Below are positions 8,632 through 17,047 of a stretch of DNA of 64,000 nt, piece by piece. The stretch covers positions 4,866,737 through 4,930,736 of the forward strand of contig NZ_LZNS01000001.1 in NCBI RefSeq assembly GCF_001984575.1, in the 5' to 3' direction. Within the stretch, counting starts at the first letter, position 1. The number at the start of each line of letters is the position of its first letter. Under the pieces are notes generated by a model. The model was given only the letters and a program-made list of their open reading frames with translations, had not been told where the DNA came from and did no database searches. The stretch is from Streptomyces sp. MP131-18. Its GTDB lineage: Bacteria; Actinomycetota; Actinomycetes; Streptomycetales; Streptomycetaceae. Both the position numbers and the translations under genes were made by a program.

Positions 8632-8674
8632 ACGGCCGTCCGAACGGTCGCATGAACGGTCGCATGAACGACCG

Positions 8675-8704
8675 CCCGCGAGCCCCGGCAGCGGGGCCCG
8701 CGGG
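8675..8704. terminator. Bidirectional stem-loop between convergent genes
   Basis: 13-bp stem (CCCGCGAGCCCCG / CGGGGCCCGCGGG, one mismatch) with a GCAG loop, between the GNAT stop at 8631 and the membrane-protein stop at 8717. Confidence 0.7.
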
Positions 8705-8716
8705 TCGGCGGACGGG

Positions 8717-9754
8717 TCAGCTCCGGGCCGCGGCCGGCACCTGCTGGTCGTCGTCGGGCACGGGCGCGGGCCGCGCGCCGGGCCCTGGGCGCCTGCCGAG
8801 GAGCACCCCGGTGAGACCGAGCGCGATCCACACCAGCACCACGGTCAGCGGGAAGCCGATGGCCGCGCCGTCGAAGCCGGAGACCGAGCGCAGCATGGTG
8901 ACGCCGGAGCCGGTGGGCAGCAGCTGCCCGATCATGCCGATCGGGTCCGGCAGCATCTCCGGTGCCGAGACGGCCCCGGACCAGGGCGTGCCGAGCAGCA
9001 CCAGGACCAGCGCGCCGGCGCCGACCCCCGGCGGGCCGAGCAGGGAGACGCAGCCGGCGACCAGCGAGGCACCGGCCAGCACCATCAGCCCGAGCACCGA
9101 GGCCACCGCGAGCCAGGAGCCGTCCAGCGCCTCGAGCCAGCTGTGGCCGATGAGCGCCCCGACGGCGCCCACCAGGGCGGCGGCGCCGACCAGGGCCGCC
9201 AGGGCGTGGCCGCGGCGCAGCCCGGCGAAGCCGACCGCGGCGCCGGTGATCATGCCGGCGAGGCCGAGCGGCAGCACCGAGGTGTTGAACGCGGCGCCCC
9301 GCGGATCGCCCGGCGGCCCGGGTACGACGTCGACGACGGCCACCTCGGTGCCCTCGGGCGCCTGCTGGGCCGCCAGCTGCGACAGCAGCTGGGCGACCGC
9401 GGGGCCGCCCGCGGTGGCGGTCAGCATCTGCGGCGGTGCTTCGGGCGAGAGCACGAACGCGCCGTAGACCTCGCGGTCCTCGATGGCGGCCCGTGCCTGC
9501 GCCTCGTCCGCGTACACATGGACGTCGAACGAGCCGTCCTGCGCGCGCAACTGCTCGGCGACGGGACCTGCGGCGGCCTCGGGCCCGGCCACGCCGACCG
9601 GCAGCTCGTTGGGCGCCATTCTCGCGACGGGCCAGGAGAACGCCCATAGTGCGAACGCGACGAACACCGGGACCGCCAGGACGAGGACAAGGGCGGTGCG
9701 AGCCGAACGGGCGGACGTCAGCGGGGACTTGGGATCGGTTGGTGAGGCGGACAC
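8717..9754 (-). CDS. ABC-2-like membrane permease (YhgE/Pip-like topology)
   Basis: 345-residue integral membrane protein. One N-terminal membrane helix (TALVLVLAVPVFVAFALWAFSW), an extracytoplasmic domain of about 130 residues (AQARAAIEDREVYGAFVLSP, as in the ABC-2/Pip export family), then about five helices in the C-terminal half. No ATPase is adjacent, so it may work with a remote partner or alone. The GTG start at 9754 has GGAGG 10 nt upstream. It faces a TetR gene across two repeated operator-like sites, so it is the likely repressed target, plausibly for export of a toxic or lipophilic compound. Function is inferred from topology. Confidence 0.75.
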   Translation of the reverse strand: MSASPTDPKSPLTSARSARTALVLVLAVPVFVAFALWAFSWPVARMAPNELPVGVAGPEAAAGPVAEQLRAQDGSFDVHVYADEAQARAAIEDREVYGAFVLSPEAPPQMLTATAGGPAVAQLLSQLAAQQAPEGTEVAVVDVVPGPPGDPRGAAFNTSVLPLGLAGMITGAAVGFAGLRRGHALAALVGAAALVGAVGALIGHSWLEALDGSWLAVASVLGLMVLAGASLVAGCVSLLGPPGVGAGALVLVLLGTPWSGAVSAPEMLPDPIGMIGQLLPTGSGVTMLRSVSGFDGAAIGFPLTVVLVWIALGLTGVLLGRRPGPGARPAPVPDDDQQVPAAARS

Positions 9755-9773
9755 CGGGCCGTACCTCCATAAA

Positions 9774-9848
9774 GAATGATCGTTCGTTTTCCTTGGGGAC
9801 CACCGTGCTCCTCCGGCCCTCACCTTGTCAAGAAGGAATGTTCGTTTT
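9774..9848. promoter_or_regulatory. Two TetR operator-like sites
   Basis: GAATGATCGTTCGTTTT (9774-9790) and GAATGTTCGTTTT (9836-9848) share GAATG...TTCGTTTT in the same orientation. The first contains the near-perfect palindrome GAATGATCGTTC; the second contains GAATGTTC. One lies just upstream of the permease ribosome site and the other overlaps the TetR -10 (TAGCCT, 9848-9853), fitting dual repression and autorepression. Confidence 0.6.
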
Positions 9849-9860
9849 AGCCTGGGGCGC

Positions 9861-10502
9861 ATGGCCCGCGTTTCCCACGAGCACCTCGAAGCCCGCCGGC
9901 GGCAGATCCTGCAAGGTGCCGCGCAGTGCTTCGCCCGGAACGGGTTCCACGGCACGTCGATGCAGGACGTGTTCAGGGAGACCGGCCTGTCCGCGGGGGC
10001 GGTGTACCGCTACTTTCCCGGCAAGGAGGCGATCATCGCGGCCCTGGCGAAGGAGGTGCTCGCCACGATCGGCGAGGCGTTCGACGACGCGCTGAACGCG
10101 GAGCGGCTCCCCGGGCCCCACGAGATCCTCGGCGACGCGCTGCGCCGGGTGGACGCCCTGCTCCTGTTCCCGCCGCCGCTGGTGGTGCAGGTCTGGGCGG
10201 AGACGTTCCGCAGCGAGGAGCTCGCGGACGTGCTCCGCGGCGCCATCGGGACGCTGCTCGGCACGTGGACCACGATCGTGGAGGCTTACCAGCGCAGCGG
10301 TCTCATGCGGCAGGATGTGCCGGCGGAGCACGTGGTGCGCGCGCTCCTCGCCTGCGCCCAGGGCTTCCTCGTGCAGCGGGCGCTGCTCGGGCCCCTCGAC
10401 TTCGACGTGCTCAGGGACGGCCTGCTCGGGCTCATGTCGTTCCAGGACCCGGGTGCCCCGGGGTCGCCGCACGGCTCCGCGGCGCCGGCCGAAGCCGGCT
10501 GA
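9861..10502 (+). CDS. TetR/AcrR family transcriptional regulator
   Basis: 213-residue one-component repressor. The N-terminal DNA-binding helix-turn-helix (about residues 8-55) contains RRRQILQGAAQCFARNGFHG, TSMQDVFRETGLSAGAVYRYFPGKEAI; the C-terminal ligand domain is not informative. ATG 9861 starts 7 nt after a TAGCCT hexamer without a ribosome site, so a leaderless mRNA is likely. Divergent from the membrane permease, its probable target. Confidence 0.92.
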   Translation: MARVSHEHLEARRRQILQGAAQCFARNGFHGTSMQDVFRETGLSAGAVYRYFPGKEAIIAALAKEVLATIGEAFDDALNAERLPGPHEILGDALRRVDALLLFPPPLVVQVWAETFRSEELADVLRGAIGTLLGTWTTIVEAYQRSGLMRQDVPAEHVVRALLACAQGFLVQRALLGPLDFDVLRDGLLGLMSFQDPGAPGSPHGSAAPAEAG

Positions 10503-10532
10503 CGGGGGACCGGCGCCGGGCCGGCGCGGGCG

Positions 10533-11351
10533 TCAGCGCGGCCGGTTCAGCTCCGCCCTGAGCCTGCGGTCGAGAGCCAGCGAGACCTCGGCGTACACGG
10601 CCTGCTTCGCCAGCGGGCGCAGCCGTTCCAGCGCCTGCGTCAGCCGTTTCACCTCATCCTCGCCGACCGGCCCCGCCGGCCCCCCGGGGCCGAGCAGCTC
10701 GGGCAGCACGTGGCGCCGCAGCAGCTCCGTGAACACCCCGGCCAGCGCATCCGCGTGCTCGCGCAGCTCGCGGCCCGCCGCGAGCAGGGCCGCCAGCGGA
10801 ATGCCCTCGCCGACCAGCGCCGAGGAGGCGTCCAGCAGATCGCGACTCAGATGCACCACGTCGTCGCCGTCCACCGCGATCCAGCCGGTCCGCAGGGCCG
10901 TGGCCAGCAGCTCCGGGTCGGTCTCGCCGTCGTAGTACGCGGCCAGATCCTGCGGGGTGAGCCGGACCCGCTCCTCCTCGGCCCACGGGGAGGGCTCGGC
11001 GAGCCCGAGCAGCTCCGCGGTGCGCCCGGCGTCCGCGCCCTCGGCGAACGCGTCGATCAGCTGGGTGATCCCGCCGAGCGTGTGCCCGCGGGCCAGCAGC
11101 GCGGAGACGGTGCGCAGCCGGGCGAGGTGGTGCTCGCCGTACCAGGCGATGCGGCCCTCGCGGCGGGGCGGCGGCAGCAGCTTGCGCTCGCGGTAGAAGC
11201 GCAGCGTTCGCTCGGTGATACCGGCCGCCGCCGCCAGCTCCGCGGCGCGGTACTCGCGCGGCGCGTCGCCGTCCCCGCCCCCGCCCCCGTCGCCGCCGCG
11301 GTCCCCGCCGCGGTCCGCCGGCTCCCGCCGGTCCTGCTGCTGCCCTGCCAC
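10533..11351 (-). CDS. MerR family transcriptional regulator
   Basis: 272 residues. After a Gly/Asp-rich leader of about 30 residues comes a MerR winged helix: YRAAELAAAAGITERTLRFYRERKLLPPP, REGRIAWYGEHHLARLRTV (about residues 33-100). The long C-terminal part is helical with no cysteine pattern of metal sensors, so an organic ligand is more likely. GTG start with a TACACT hexamer 7 nt upstream (leaderless type). It is divergent from the monooxygenase/hydrolase/dehydrogenase operon and is its likely regulator. Confidence 0.9.
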   Translation of the reverse strand: MAGQQQDRREPADRGGDRGGDGGGGGDGDAPREYRAAELAAAAGITERTLRFYRERKLLPPPRREGRIAWYGEHHLARLRTVSALLARGHTLGGITQLIDAFAEGADAGRTAELLGLAEPSPWAEEERVRLTPQDLAAYYDGETDPELLATALRTGWIAVDGDDVVHLSRDLLDASSALVGEGIPLAALLAAGRELREHADALAGVFTELLRRHVLPELLGPGGPAGPVGEDEVKRLTQALERLRPLAKQAVYAEVSLALDRRLRAELNRPR

Positions 11352-11358
11352 GCCTGGA

Positions 11359-11364
11359 AGTGTA
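11359..11364 (-). promoter_or_regulatory. -10 element of leaderless merR promoter
   Basis: TACACT on the minus strand, 7 nt before GTG 11351. The 125-bp divergent region also contains TACCGATCAGTAG around 11379-11391, a dyad-like stretch that could bind the MerR protein. Confidence 0.45.
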
Positions 11365-11476
11365 AGGAGTGCGCACCCCCTACCGATCAGTAGAGTTCTG
11401 CCCTACCCTCCAACCGTGCCAGTGATTACTGGCGTGGTTGCCCTCGGCGGGGCCGTTCTCAAGGAGGCGGAACGCC

Positions 11477-12943
11477 ATGCATGTACGGGTGGCAGTGATC
11501 GGCGCCGGATTCGGCGGTCTCGGGGCCGCGGTGCGCCTGCGCCGCATGGGTATCACCGACTTCGCCGTGCTGGAACGCGCGGACGCGGTGGGCGGCGCCT
11601 GGCGGGACAACACCTACCCGGGCTGCGCCTGCGACGTTCCCTCGCACCTCTATTCGTTCTCCTTCGCCCCCGACCCCCGCTGGCCGCGCAGCTTTTCCGG
11701 GCAGCGGCACATACGCGCCTACCTCGAACGGGTCACCGACGCCTTCCGGCTGCGGCCGCACATCCGCTTCAACTCCGAGGTGGAGTCCGCCCGCTGGGAC
11801 AACGACGAGCTGCACTGGGTCATCGGCACCACCGGCGGCCCCCTCACCGCCGACGTCATCGTCTCGGCCACGGGGCCGCTGTCCGAGCCGAGGCTGCCCG
11901 ATCTGCCGGGGCTCGACAGGTTCCCCGGGCGCGTCTTCCACTCGGCCCGCTGGGACCACGGCCACCCGCTGCGCGGCACCCGCGTCGCCGTCGTCGGCAC
12001 CGGGGCCTCCGCCGTCCAGTTCGTGCCGCGGATCGAACGCGAGGTCACCGCCCTCACCGTCTTCCAGCGCACCCCGCCGTGGATCATCCCGCGCGCCGAC
12101 CGGCCGATCACCGGGCTCGAACGCCGGCTGCACACCGCGCTGCCGTTCACCCGCGCCGCCCGCCGCCAACTCCTGTGGGGCATCAGGGAACTCCAGGTCG
12201 GCGCGTTCGCCAGGCACCCCGGCCGGATGAAGGCCGTCGAACGCGTCGCCCGCCTGCACCTGCGGCGCGCCGTCAAGGACCCCGGGCTGCGGCGCAGCCT
12301 CACCCCCGACTACCGGATCGGCTGCAAACGCATCCTGCTGTCGAACGACTGGTACCCCGCGCTCACCCGGCCCCACGTGCGGCTGATCGACACCGGGCTG
12401 CGCGAGGTCCGCGGCAGCACGCTGGTGGCCGCCGACGGCCGGGAGGCGGAGGCCGACACGATCATCTTCGGCACCGGCTTCCACGTCACCGACCTGCCGA
12501 TCGCCGACCGCATCAAGGGCAGCCGCGGCACCACCCTCGCCGAGGAGTGGCGCGGCGGCATGGCCGCCCTGCGCGGCACCACCGCGGCCGGATTCCCCAA
12601 CTTCCTCACGATCATCGGCCCCAACACCGGGCTCGGCAACAGCTCGATGATCCTCATGATCGAGGCCCAGCTCGACTACCTGGCCGACTACCTGGCCACG
12701 CTCGGCGCCCTCGCCCCCGGCGGACGCGCCGCCCTCGCGCCGCGCCCCGAGGCCGTGGCCGCCTGGAACGACCGCGTGCAGCGGCGCCTGACGCGTTCGG
12801 TGTGGAACACCGGCGGCTGCACCAGCTGGTACCTCGACGCGAACGGCCGCAACACGACCGTCTGGCCCGGCACCACCGGTGAGTTCCGCCGCGTCACCCG
12901 GGCCGTCGACACCGCCGAGTACGAGGTGATGACCCGTGCCTGA
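11477..12943 (+). CDS. Type I Baeyer-Villiger-like flavin monooxygenase
   Basis: 488-residue FAD- and NADPH-dependent monooxygenase that inserts oxygen next to a ketone carbonyl, or oxidises a heteroatom. Seen: N-terminal GAGFGGLG Rossmann motif (FAD, residues 9-16), the Baeyer-Villiger fingerprint FPGRVFHSARWD (residues 149-160, matching FxGxxxHxxxWD), and a second dinucleotide motif VVGTGASA (NADPH). Start ATG 11477 has AAGGAGG upstream. It opens a tightly packed operon, overlapping the downstream hydrolase by 8 bp, which suggests the ester product is hydrolysed at once. The substrate is not evident. Confidence 0.92.
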   Translation: MHVRVAVIGAGFGGLGAAVRLRRMGITDFAVLERADAVGGAWRDNTYPGCACDVPSHLYSFSFAPDPRWPRSFSGQRHIRAYLERVTDAFRLRPHIRFNSEVESARWDNDELHWVIGTTGGPLTADVIVSATGPLSEPRLPDLPGLDRFPGRVFHSARWDHGHPLRGTRVAVVGTGASAVQFVPRIEREVTALTVFQRTPPWIIPRADRPITGLERRLHTALPFTRAARRQLLWGIRELQVGAFARHPGRMKAVERVARLHLRRAVKDPGLRRSLTPDYRIGCKRILLSNDWYPALTRPHVRLIDTGLREVRGSTLVAADGREAEADTIIFGTGFHVTDLPIADRIKGSRGTTLAEEWRGGMAALRGTTAAGFPNFLTIIGPNTGLGNSSMILMIEAQLDYLADYLATLGALAPGGRAALAPRPEAVAAWNDRVQRRLTRSVWNTGGCTSWYLDANGRNTTVWPGTTGEFRRVTRAVDTAEYEVMTRA

Positions 12944-13841
12944 GACCCCGGAGACCCCGGAGACCACAAAGCCCCCGGAGACAGCCGCACCCGACGAACG
13001 CACCGTCGTTTCCACCGGCGGCGCCCGCCTGCACACCGAGGTCCACGGCCCCGACGGCGCCCCCACCGTGGTCCTCGTGCACGGCTGGACCTGCAACGTC
13101 ACCTTCTGGCGCCCGCTGATCCGCCTCCTGGCACCGGACCACCGCGTCGTCGCCTACGACCAGCGCGGCCACGGCCGCACCCCCGCCACCCCGGGCAGCT
13201 GCTCGGCCGACTCGCTCGCCGACGACCTGTGCGCCGTGCTGGAGGCCACCGTCGAACCGGGCACCAAAACCGTGCTCGCCGGGCACTCCATGGGCGCCAT
13301 GACCGTCGTCGCCGCGGCCGGCCGCCCCGCGCTGCGCGACCGCGCCGCCGCCGCCTTGCTGTGCAGCACCGGCATCGACCGGCTGGCGGGCGAGTCCACC
13401 GTCATCCCGCTGCGCCCCGGCCGCCTCCGGCTGCGCGGGCAGCACCTCTTCCTCACCACCCGGCTGCCCTACGGCCCGGTCAACGCTCTCGCCGAACGGC
13501 TCGTGCACTACATCACCATGGGCCGGGCCGCCACCGCGGCGCAGCGTGCCGAGATCACGCGCATGGTGCACGCCTGCCCCCGCGGGCCGCGCGCCGAATG
13601 GGGCCGCGTCCTGGCGGGGCTCGACCTGTCCGCCCGGATCGACGCGCTGACCCTGCCGGTCGTGCTCGTCCAGGGCACCGCCGACCGGCTCACCCCGCTC
13701 GTGCACGCCCACCGGCTCGCCGCCCGGCTGCCGAGCCCCGCGGGCTTCCACCGCCTCGACGGCATCGGGCACATGACGCCCTACGAGGCCACCGAGGTGA
13801 TCGCCGAACGGCTGCGCGCCCTGACGAAGGAGCACCTGTGA
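12936..13841 (+). CDS. Alpha/beta hydrolase
   Basis: 301-residue serine hydrolase of the alpha/beta fold. Oxyanion motif VLVHGWTC, nucleophile elbow GHSMG, acid in VVLVQGTADRLTP and catalytic His in LDGIGHMTPYE are all present. The N-terminus carries PETPETPETT, from a 9-nt tandem repeat overlapping the end of the upstream gene. Between a Baeyer-Villiger enzyme and a dehydrogenase it most simply acts as an esterase/lactonase on the monooxygenase product. GTG start overlaps the upstream gene; stop overlaps the next start (TGATG). Confidence 0.9.
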   Translation: MPETPETPETTKPPETAAPDERTVVSTGGARLHTEVHGPDGAPTVVLVHGWTCNVTFWRPLIRLLAPDHRVVAYDQRGHGRTPATPGSCSADSLADDLCAVLEATVEPGTKTVLAGHSMGAMTVVAAAGRPALRDRAAAALLCSTGIDRLAGESTVIPLRPGRLRLRGQHLFLTTRLPYGPVNALAERLVHYITMGRAATAAQRAEITRMVHACPRGPRAEWGRVLAGLDLSARIDALTLPVVLVQGTADRLTPLVHAHRLAARLPSPAGFHRLDGIGHMTPYEATEVIAERLRALTKEHL

Positions 13842-14734
13842 TGGCCCGGACCCCCCGCGCGGACCTGACCGGACAGGTCGTGGTCGTCACCGGCGCCGCC
13901 CGCGGCATCGGCGCCGCGCTCGCCGCGAAGCTCTCCGCCAGAGGCGCGCGCCTCGCCCTCCTCGGCCTCGAACCCGGGGAGCTCGGGCGCGTCGCGGACG
14001 CGCTGCCGGGCGAGGCGGCGCACTGGCATGCGGACGTCACCGACTCGGCGGCGATGCACGAGGCCGCCGCCGCGGTCACCCGGCGCTTCGGCCGGGTCGA
14101 CACCGTCGTCGCCAACGCGGGCGTCGCGACCGGCGGCCCGTTCGCCGCCTCCGACGAGACGGCGTGGCGGCGCGTCATCGAGGTGAACGTGATCGGCTCC
14201 GCGGTCACCTGCCGCGCGTTCCTGCCCGCCCTCGTCGACAGCAGGGGCTACTACCTCCAGATCGCGTCCTTCGCCGCCATGGCCCCCGCCCCGCTGATGA
14301 CCGCCTACTGCGCCTCCAAGTCCGGCGTGGAGGCGTTCGCGCACAGCCTGCGCGCCGAGGTCGCGCCCTCCGGCGTGCGGGTCGGCGTCGGCTACCTCAG
14401 CTGGACCGACACCGACATGGTGCGCGGCGCGGACGAGGACGAGGTGCTGGCCGAGCTGCGCGGCCGGCTGCCCTGGCCCGCCGGCCGCACCTATCCGCTC
14501 GACCCGGCCGTCGAACGCCTCGCGGCCGGCGTCGCGCGCCGCGCCGCGCACGTGTACGGGCAGGCGTGGCTGCGCGGCGCGGTACCGCTGCGCGGCTTCC
14601 TGCCCGCCGTCATCGGCGGGCACCTCGGACAGCGCGAGCTACGCCGCGTCGCCCCGCGCCTGGCGCGCGTCGCCCGCCGCGGCCTGGTCGGCGCGGGCGG
14701 CGCCGCGGCCGAACGGGAGCGTCCTGGCGCGTGA
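13841..14734 (+). CDS. Short-chain dehydrogenase/reductase
   Basis: 297-residue NAD(P)-dependent oxidoreductase of the classical SDR fold: cofactor motif TGAARGIG, NAG in VVANAGVA, catalytic YCASK (Tyr-x-x-x-Lys) with an upstream Ser (IASFAAM). The C-terminal 50 residues are Arg-rich and exceed the usual SDR length. ATG 13841 overlaps the hydrolase stop, with AAGGAG 8-13 nt upstream. In a ketone-degrading operon it would oxidise the secondary alcohol to the ketone used by the monooxygenase. Confidence 0.92.
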   Translation: MARTPRADLTGQVVVVTGAARGIGAALAAKLSARGARLALLGLEPGELGRVADALPGEAAHWHADVTDSAAMHEAAAAVTRRFGRVDTVVANAGVATGGPFAASDETAWRRVIEVNVIGSAVTCRAFLPALVDSRGYYLQIASFAAMAPAPLMTAYCASKSGVEAFAHSLRAEVAPSGVRVGVGYLSWTDTDMVRGADEDEVLAELRGRLPWPAGRTYPLDPAVERLAAGVARRAAHVYGQAWLRGAVPLRGFLPAVIGGHLGQRELRRVAPRLARVARRGLVGAGGAAAERERPGA

Positions 14735-14738
14735 GGGA

Positions 14739-16106
14739 TCAGATGCGCAGGGCCCCGGGCGGGTGGCCGAACGTCCTGCCGCAGGCCGTCAGGGCGAGCA
14801 CCGCGGCGCCCTCGGCCCGGGTTCCGGGGCCGAGGGCCAGCGGGTTGACGGAGGCGCGGCCCGCGACCAGCGCGGCGGTGCGCGGGCCCGCGATGCCCAG
14901 ATCCCGCGTGACGGCCTCGTACGAGGCGAGGAACGCCTCCGCCACCAGCGCGTCGACGTCCGCGAACGCACCATCGGCGAACGCCGCCTCGTGCGGCAGG
15001 GCGTCGGCGGGCTCGGCCGGATGCCGGGCGCCGGCCGTCTGCTCCGGGTACGTCGCGTCGTAGAACCTGACCACCTCGCCGCGCTCCGCGAAACACCACG
15101 CCGACCAGTCGTCTGCGCACCGCGCGCCGTACCAGTGGGCGGTGCCGAAGCGGCGGCTCAGCGCGGTGCACCGCCGCAGGACCGCGCCGCCCGGCGGCTC
15201 GCCCGCCGGGCGGTGCGCCTCGCCCGTCGCCGTGCCGAAGACCAGCGTCCAGCCGTCGAGGACCGGACTGACATACATCCGGGCACAGGCCCCGTGGTCC
15301 GCGCCCGAGTGGTGGTCGTGGCGCCATGCGGAGGCGCCGAGCCGCATGGTGACCCGCTCCGCGCCCGACAGGCCGAACGCGTCGAGCACCGCGGGCAGAT
15401 CCCCGGTGGGCAGCGCGAACCACGGCCCGCACAGGTGCATCGGCTCCGGCACCTCGCCCGGTGCCCTGATCCGGATCAGCCGCCGCACGGCGGCCGCGTC
15501 CCGCGCGTCGAGCGCGGCCGGGCCGCCGACCGCCGCGAGCAGTTCGAGAGCGGTGCGGCGCACCCCCGCCGGGGCGCGGGCGCGCCGCACCTCCCGCAGC
15601 AGCGGCAGGACCCCGGGGCCCGCGTCCGCCAGCGCCCACCCGGCGCCCGCCCTGACCTCGGCCACCGGATCGGCGAGCAGCGGCAGCAGCAGCCGCGCCG
15701 CCGGGAGCGCGGCCGGGCCGCGCTGCTGGAGGGCGTGCGCCGCGGCCTCGCGCACCCGCGGGTGCGGGTGCGCGAGCGCCGGGGCATAGGCCGTGGGGGA
15801 GTGCAGTTCAAGTCCGGAGAACGTCCAGCCGGCGCGGACCGCCGCCGTCCGCGTCGGCGCGGCGGCGATGACCGCCGCGAGCGGCCGTAGCGCGGGCTCG
15901 CCGATGCGGCGCAGCAGCGCGGCGGCCTCCGTCCAGTCCACCGGCGGGTCCTCGTCCGTCAGGACGCGCAGCAGCGGCCCGACGGCCCGCGCGCCGCGGT
16001 CCACCAGGGCGTGCCGGGCCGCGTCGGCCGCCGCCCGGCCGGTGGAGGTCTCGTCCACCCCCGCGCCGATCCGGCCGATGAGCCGGAGCAGCTGATGGAT
16101 CTCCAT
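14739..16106 (-). CDS. HEAT-repeat protein, unknown function
   Basis: 455 residues. The first 210 residues form about five HEAT-like helical repeats (for example HPHPRVREAAAHALQQRGPAALPAARLLLPLLADPVAEVRAG, split between two repeats). The remainder is not recognised, but contains a Trp/His/Cys-rich stretch (SAWRHDHHSGADHGACAR, RFGTAHWYGARCADDWSAW) that may be a separate globular domain. No signal peptide. Cytoplasmic scaffold or binding protein is the most that can be said. Confidence 0.75.
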   Translation of the reverse strand: MEIHQLLRLIGRIGAGVDETSTGRAAADAARHALVDRGARAVGPLLRVLTDEDPPVDWTEAAALLRRIGEPALRPLAAVIAAAPTRTAAVRAGWTFSGLELHSPTAYAPALAHPHPRVREAAAHALQQRGPAALPAARLLLPLLADPVAEVRAGAGWALADAGPGVLPLLREVRRARAPAGVRRTALELLAAVGGPAALDARDAAAVRRLIRIRAPGEVPEPMHLCGPWFALPTGDLPAVLDAFGLSGAERVTMRLGASAWRHDHHSGADHGACARMYVSPVLDGWTLVFGTATGEAHRPAGEPPGGAVLRRCTALSRRFGTAHWYGARCADDWSAWCFAERGEVVRFYDATYPEQTAGARHPAEPADALPHEAAFADGAFADVDALVAEAFLASYEAVTRDLGIAGPRTAALVAGRASVNPLALGPGTRAEGAAVLALTACGRTFGHPPGALRI

Positions 16107-16134
16107 AGGAATCGGAGCATATCGGCCCGCACTG

Positions 16135-16653
16135 TCAGCGGGCCGGGAACCGCCAACGGGTCTGGCTGTAGGCGCCCTTGCGGAATCCGAAGGCGGTATC
16201 GGGCGCCACCTCGAACGCCAGGGCCGCGCCGCCCTCCGCGTGGTGCAGCGCGCCGTCGCGCGCGGTGAACGTCCAGTCGCTGCCGTACTTCTCCGTGTAC
16301 GCCTCGGCGACGCGGGTGAGCACCGCCTGATCCCGCACCCGCCGCGCGGTGCCCTCGACGGTGATGTCGAGTCCGTGGGACAGCGCGTTGGTCCCGGTGG
16401 TCAGGACGACGCGGGGGTTGGCCGCCAGGTTGCGCGCCTTGCGTTCCTGCGCGCCGGTGGTGAAGACCGGCACGTCGTCCAGCAGCACGGACAGCAGGGG
16501 CGTCACGTGCGGGCGGCCGTCGGGGCGCACCGTGGTCAGCCAGAACACTTCGGCCGCGGCCAGCGTCTCGCGGGCCTCGCCCCAGGCGGCGGCGGTGGCG
16601 TCCGGCTCGCTGTAGCGCGCGTCGAGTTCGGTCACCGGCTCGGTGGTCGGCAT
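16135..16653 (-). CDS. Pyridoxamine 5'-phosphate oxidase-fold protein
   Basis: 172-residue split-barrel flavin-binding protein: AAAEVFWLTTVRPDGRPHVTPL at the N-terminal strand pair and ERKARNLAANPRVVLTTG in the middle are typical of FMN- or F420-dependent PPOX-family proteins, which in actinobacteria are often F420 reductases or haem-degradation relatives. The C-terminus ends with FRKGAYSQTRWRF, as in related Streptomyces proteins. GAGGAGG lies upstream of the ATG. It precedes the HEAT-repeat gene by 28 bp in the same direction. Confidence 0.87.
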   Translation of the reverse strand: MPTTEPVTELDARYSEPDATAAAWGEARETLAAAEVFWLTTVRPDGRPHVTPLLSVLLDDVPVFTTGAQERKARNLAANPRVVLTTGTNALSHGLDITVEGTARRVRDQAVLTRVAEAYTEKYGSDWTFTARDGALHHAEGGAALAFEVAPDTAFGFRKGAYSQTRWRFPAR

Positions 16654-16804
16654 CCGGTCCTCCTCGGTCGGAATGGGTCGTTCCCCCGGGCAGACCCGCG
16701 GCGCGGCGCGAACTCATCGGAGTGGCGGGGAACGCGCGAGGGCGCATCCGCGCGGTGTCCGCCGCGGATGCGCCCCTGGAACCGCCGTGCCGCCGTGCCG
16801 CCGT

Positions 16805-17005
16805 TCAGTCCCGGTCGCGGTTCTGCCGGCGGTAGTCGTCCGCCTCTTCCTTCGCCTTCTTGCCGGTCCGCTTGGCCCGGTCCTTCAGGCTGCCCTGCTC
16901 GTCGTCGCCGCCGTGCTTCTCGCCGTCGCCCTTGTTGCCCATGGCGTCCTTGGCGCGCTCCTGAAGCTCCTGGGCCTTCTCCCTGAACTGGTCTGCCATG
17001 CCCAT
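16805..17005 (-). CDS. Small highly charged CsbD-like protein
   Basis: 66-residue, very polar protein (MADQFREKAQELQERAKDAMGNK, then a Gly/Asp/Lys-rich region and RDRAKRTGKKAKEEADDYR-like tail) resembling the CsbD group of stress-related helical proteins; the match is by composition and pattern only. ATG 17005 has GAGGAG at good distance; the overlapping GTG at 17011 is less likely. It follows the tricorn gene on the same strand, 42 bp from its stop. Confidence 0.7.
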   Translation of the reverse strand: MGMADQFREKAQELQERAKDAMGNKGDGEKHGGDDEQGSLKDRAKRTGKKAKEEADDYRRQNRDRD

Positions 17006-17047
17006 GTGCACTCCTCGACATATGAGAACGGTGGGGCGTGACCAGCG

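Noticed and set aside
8642..8675. 12-bp direct repeats (GAACGGTCGCAT twice, then a partial copy)
   Set aside because: Only two and a half copies in a 30-bp gap between convergent genes; too short to be an array or a known element.
11459..13102. 547-codon open frame antisense to the monooxygenase and hydrolase
   Set aside because: Low-complexity Gly/Ala/Arg protein with no ribosome site or motif; the plus-strand genes have clear motifs and coupling.
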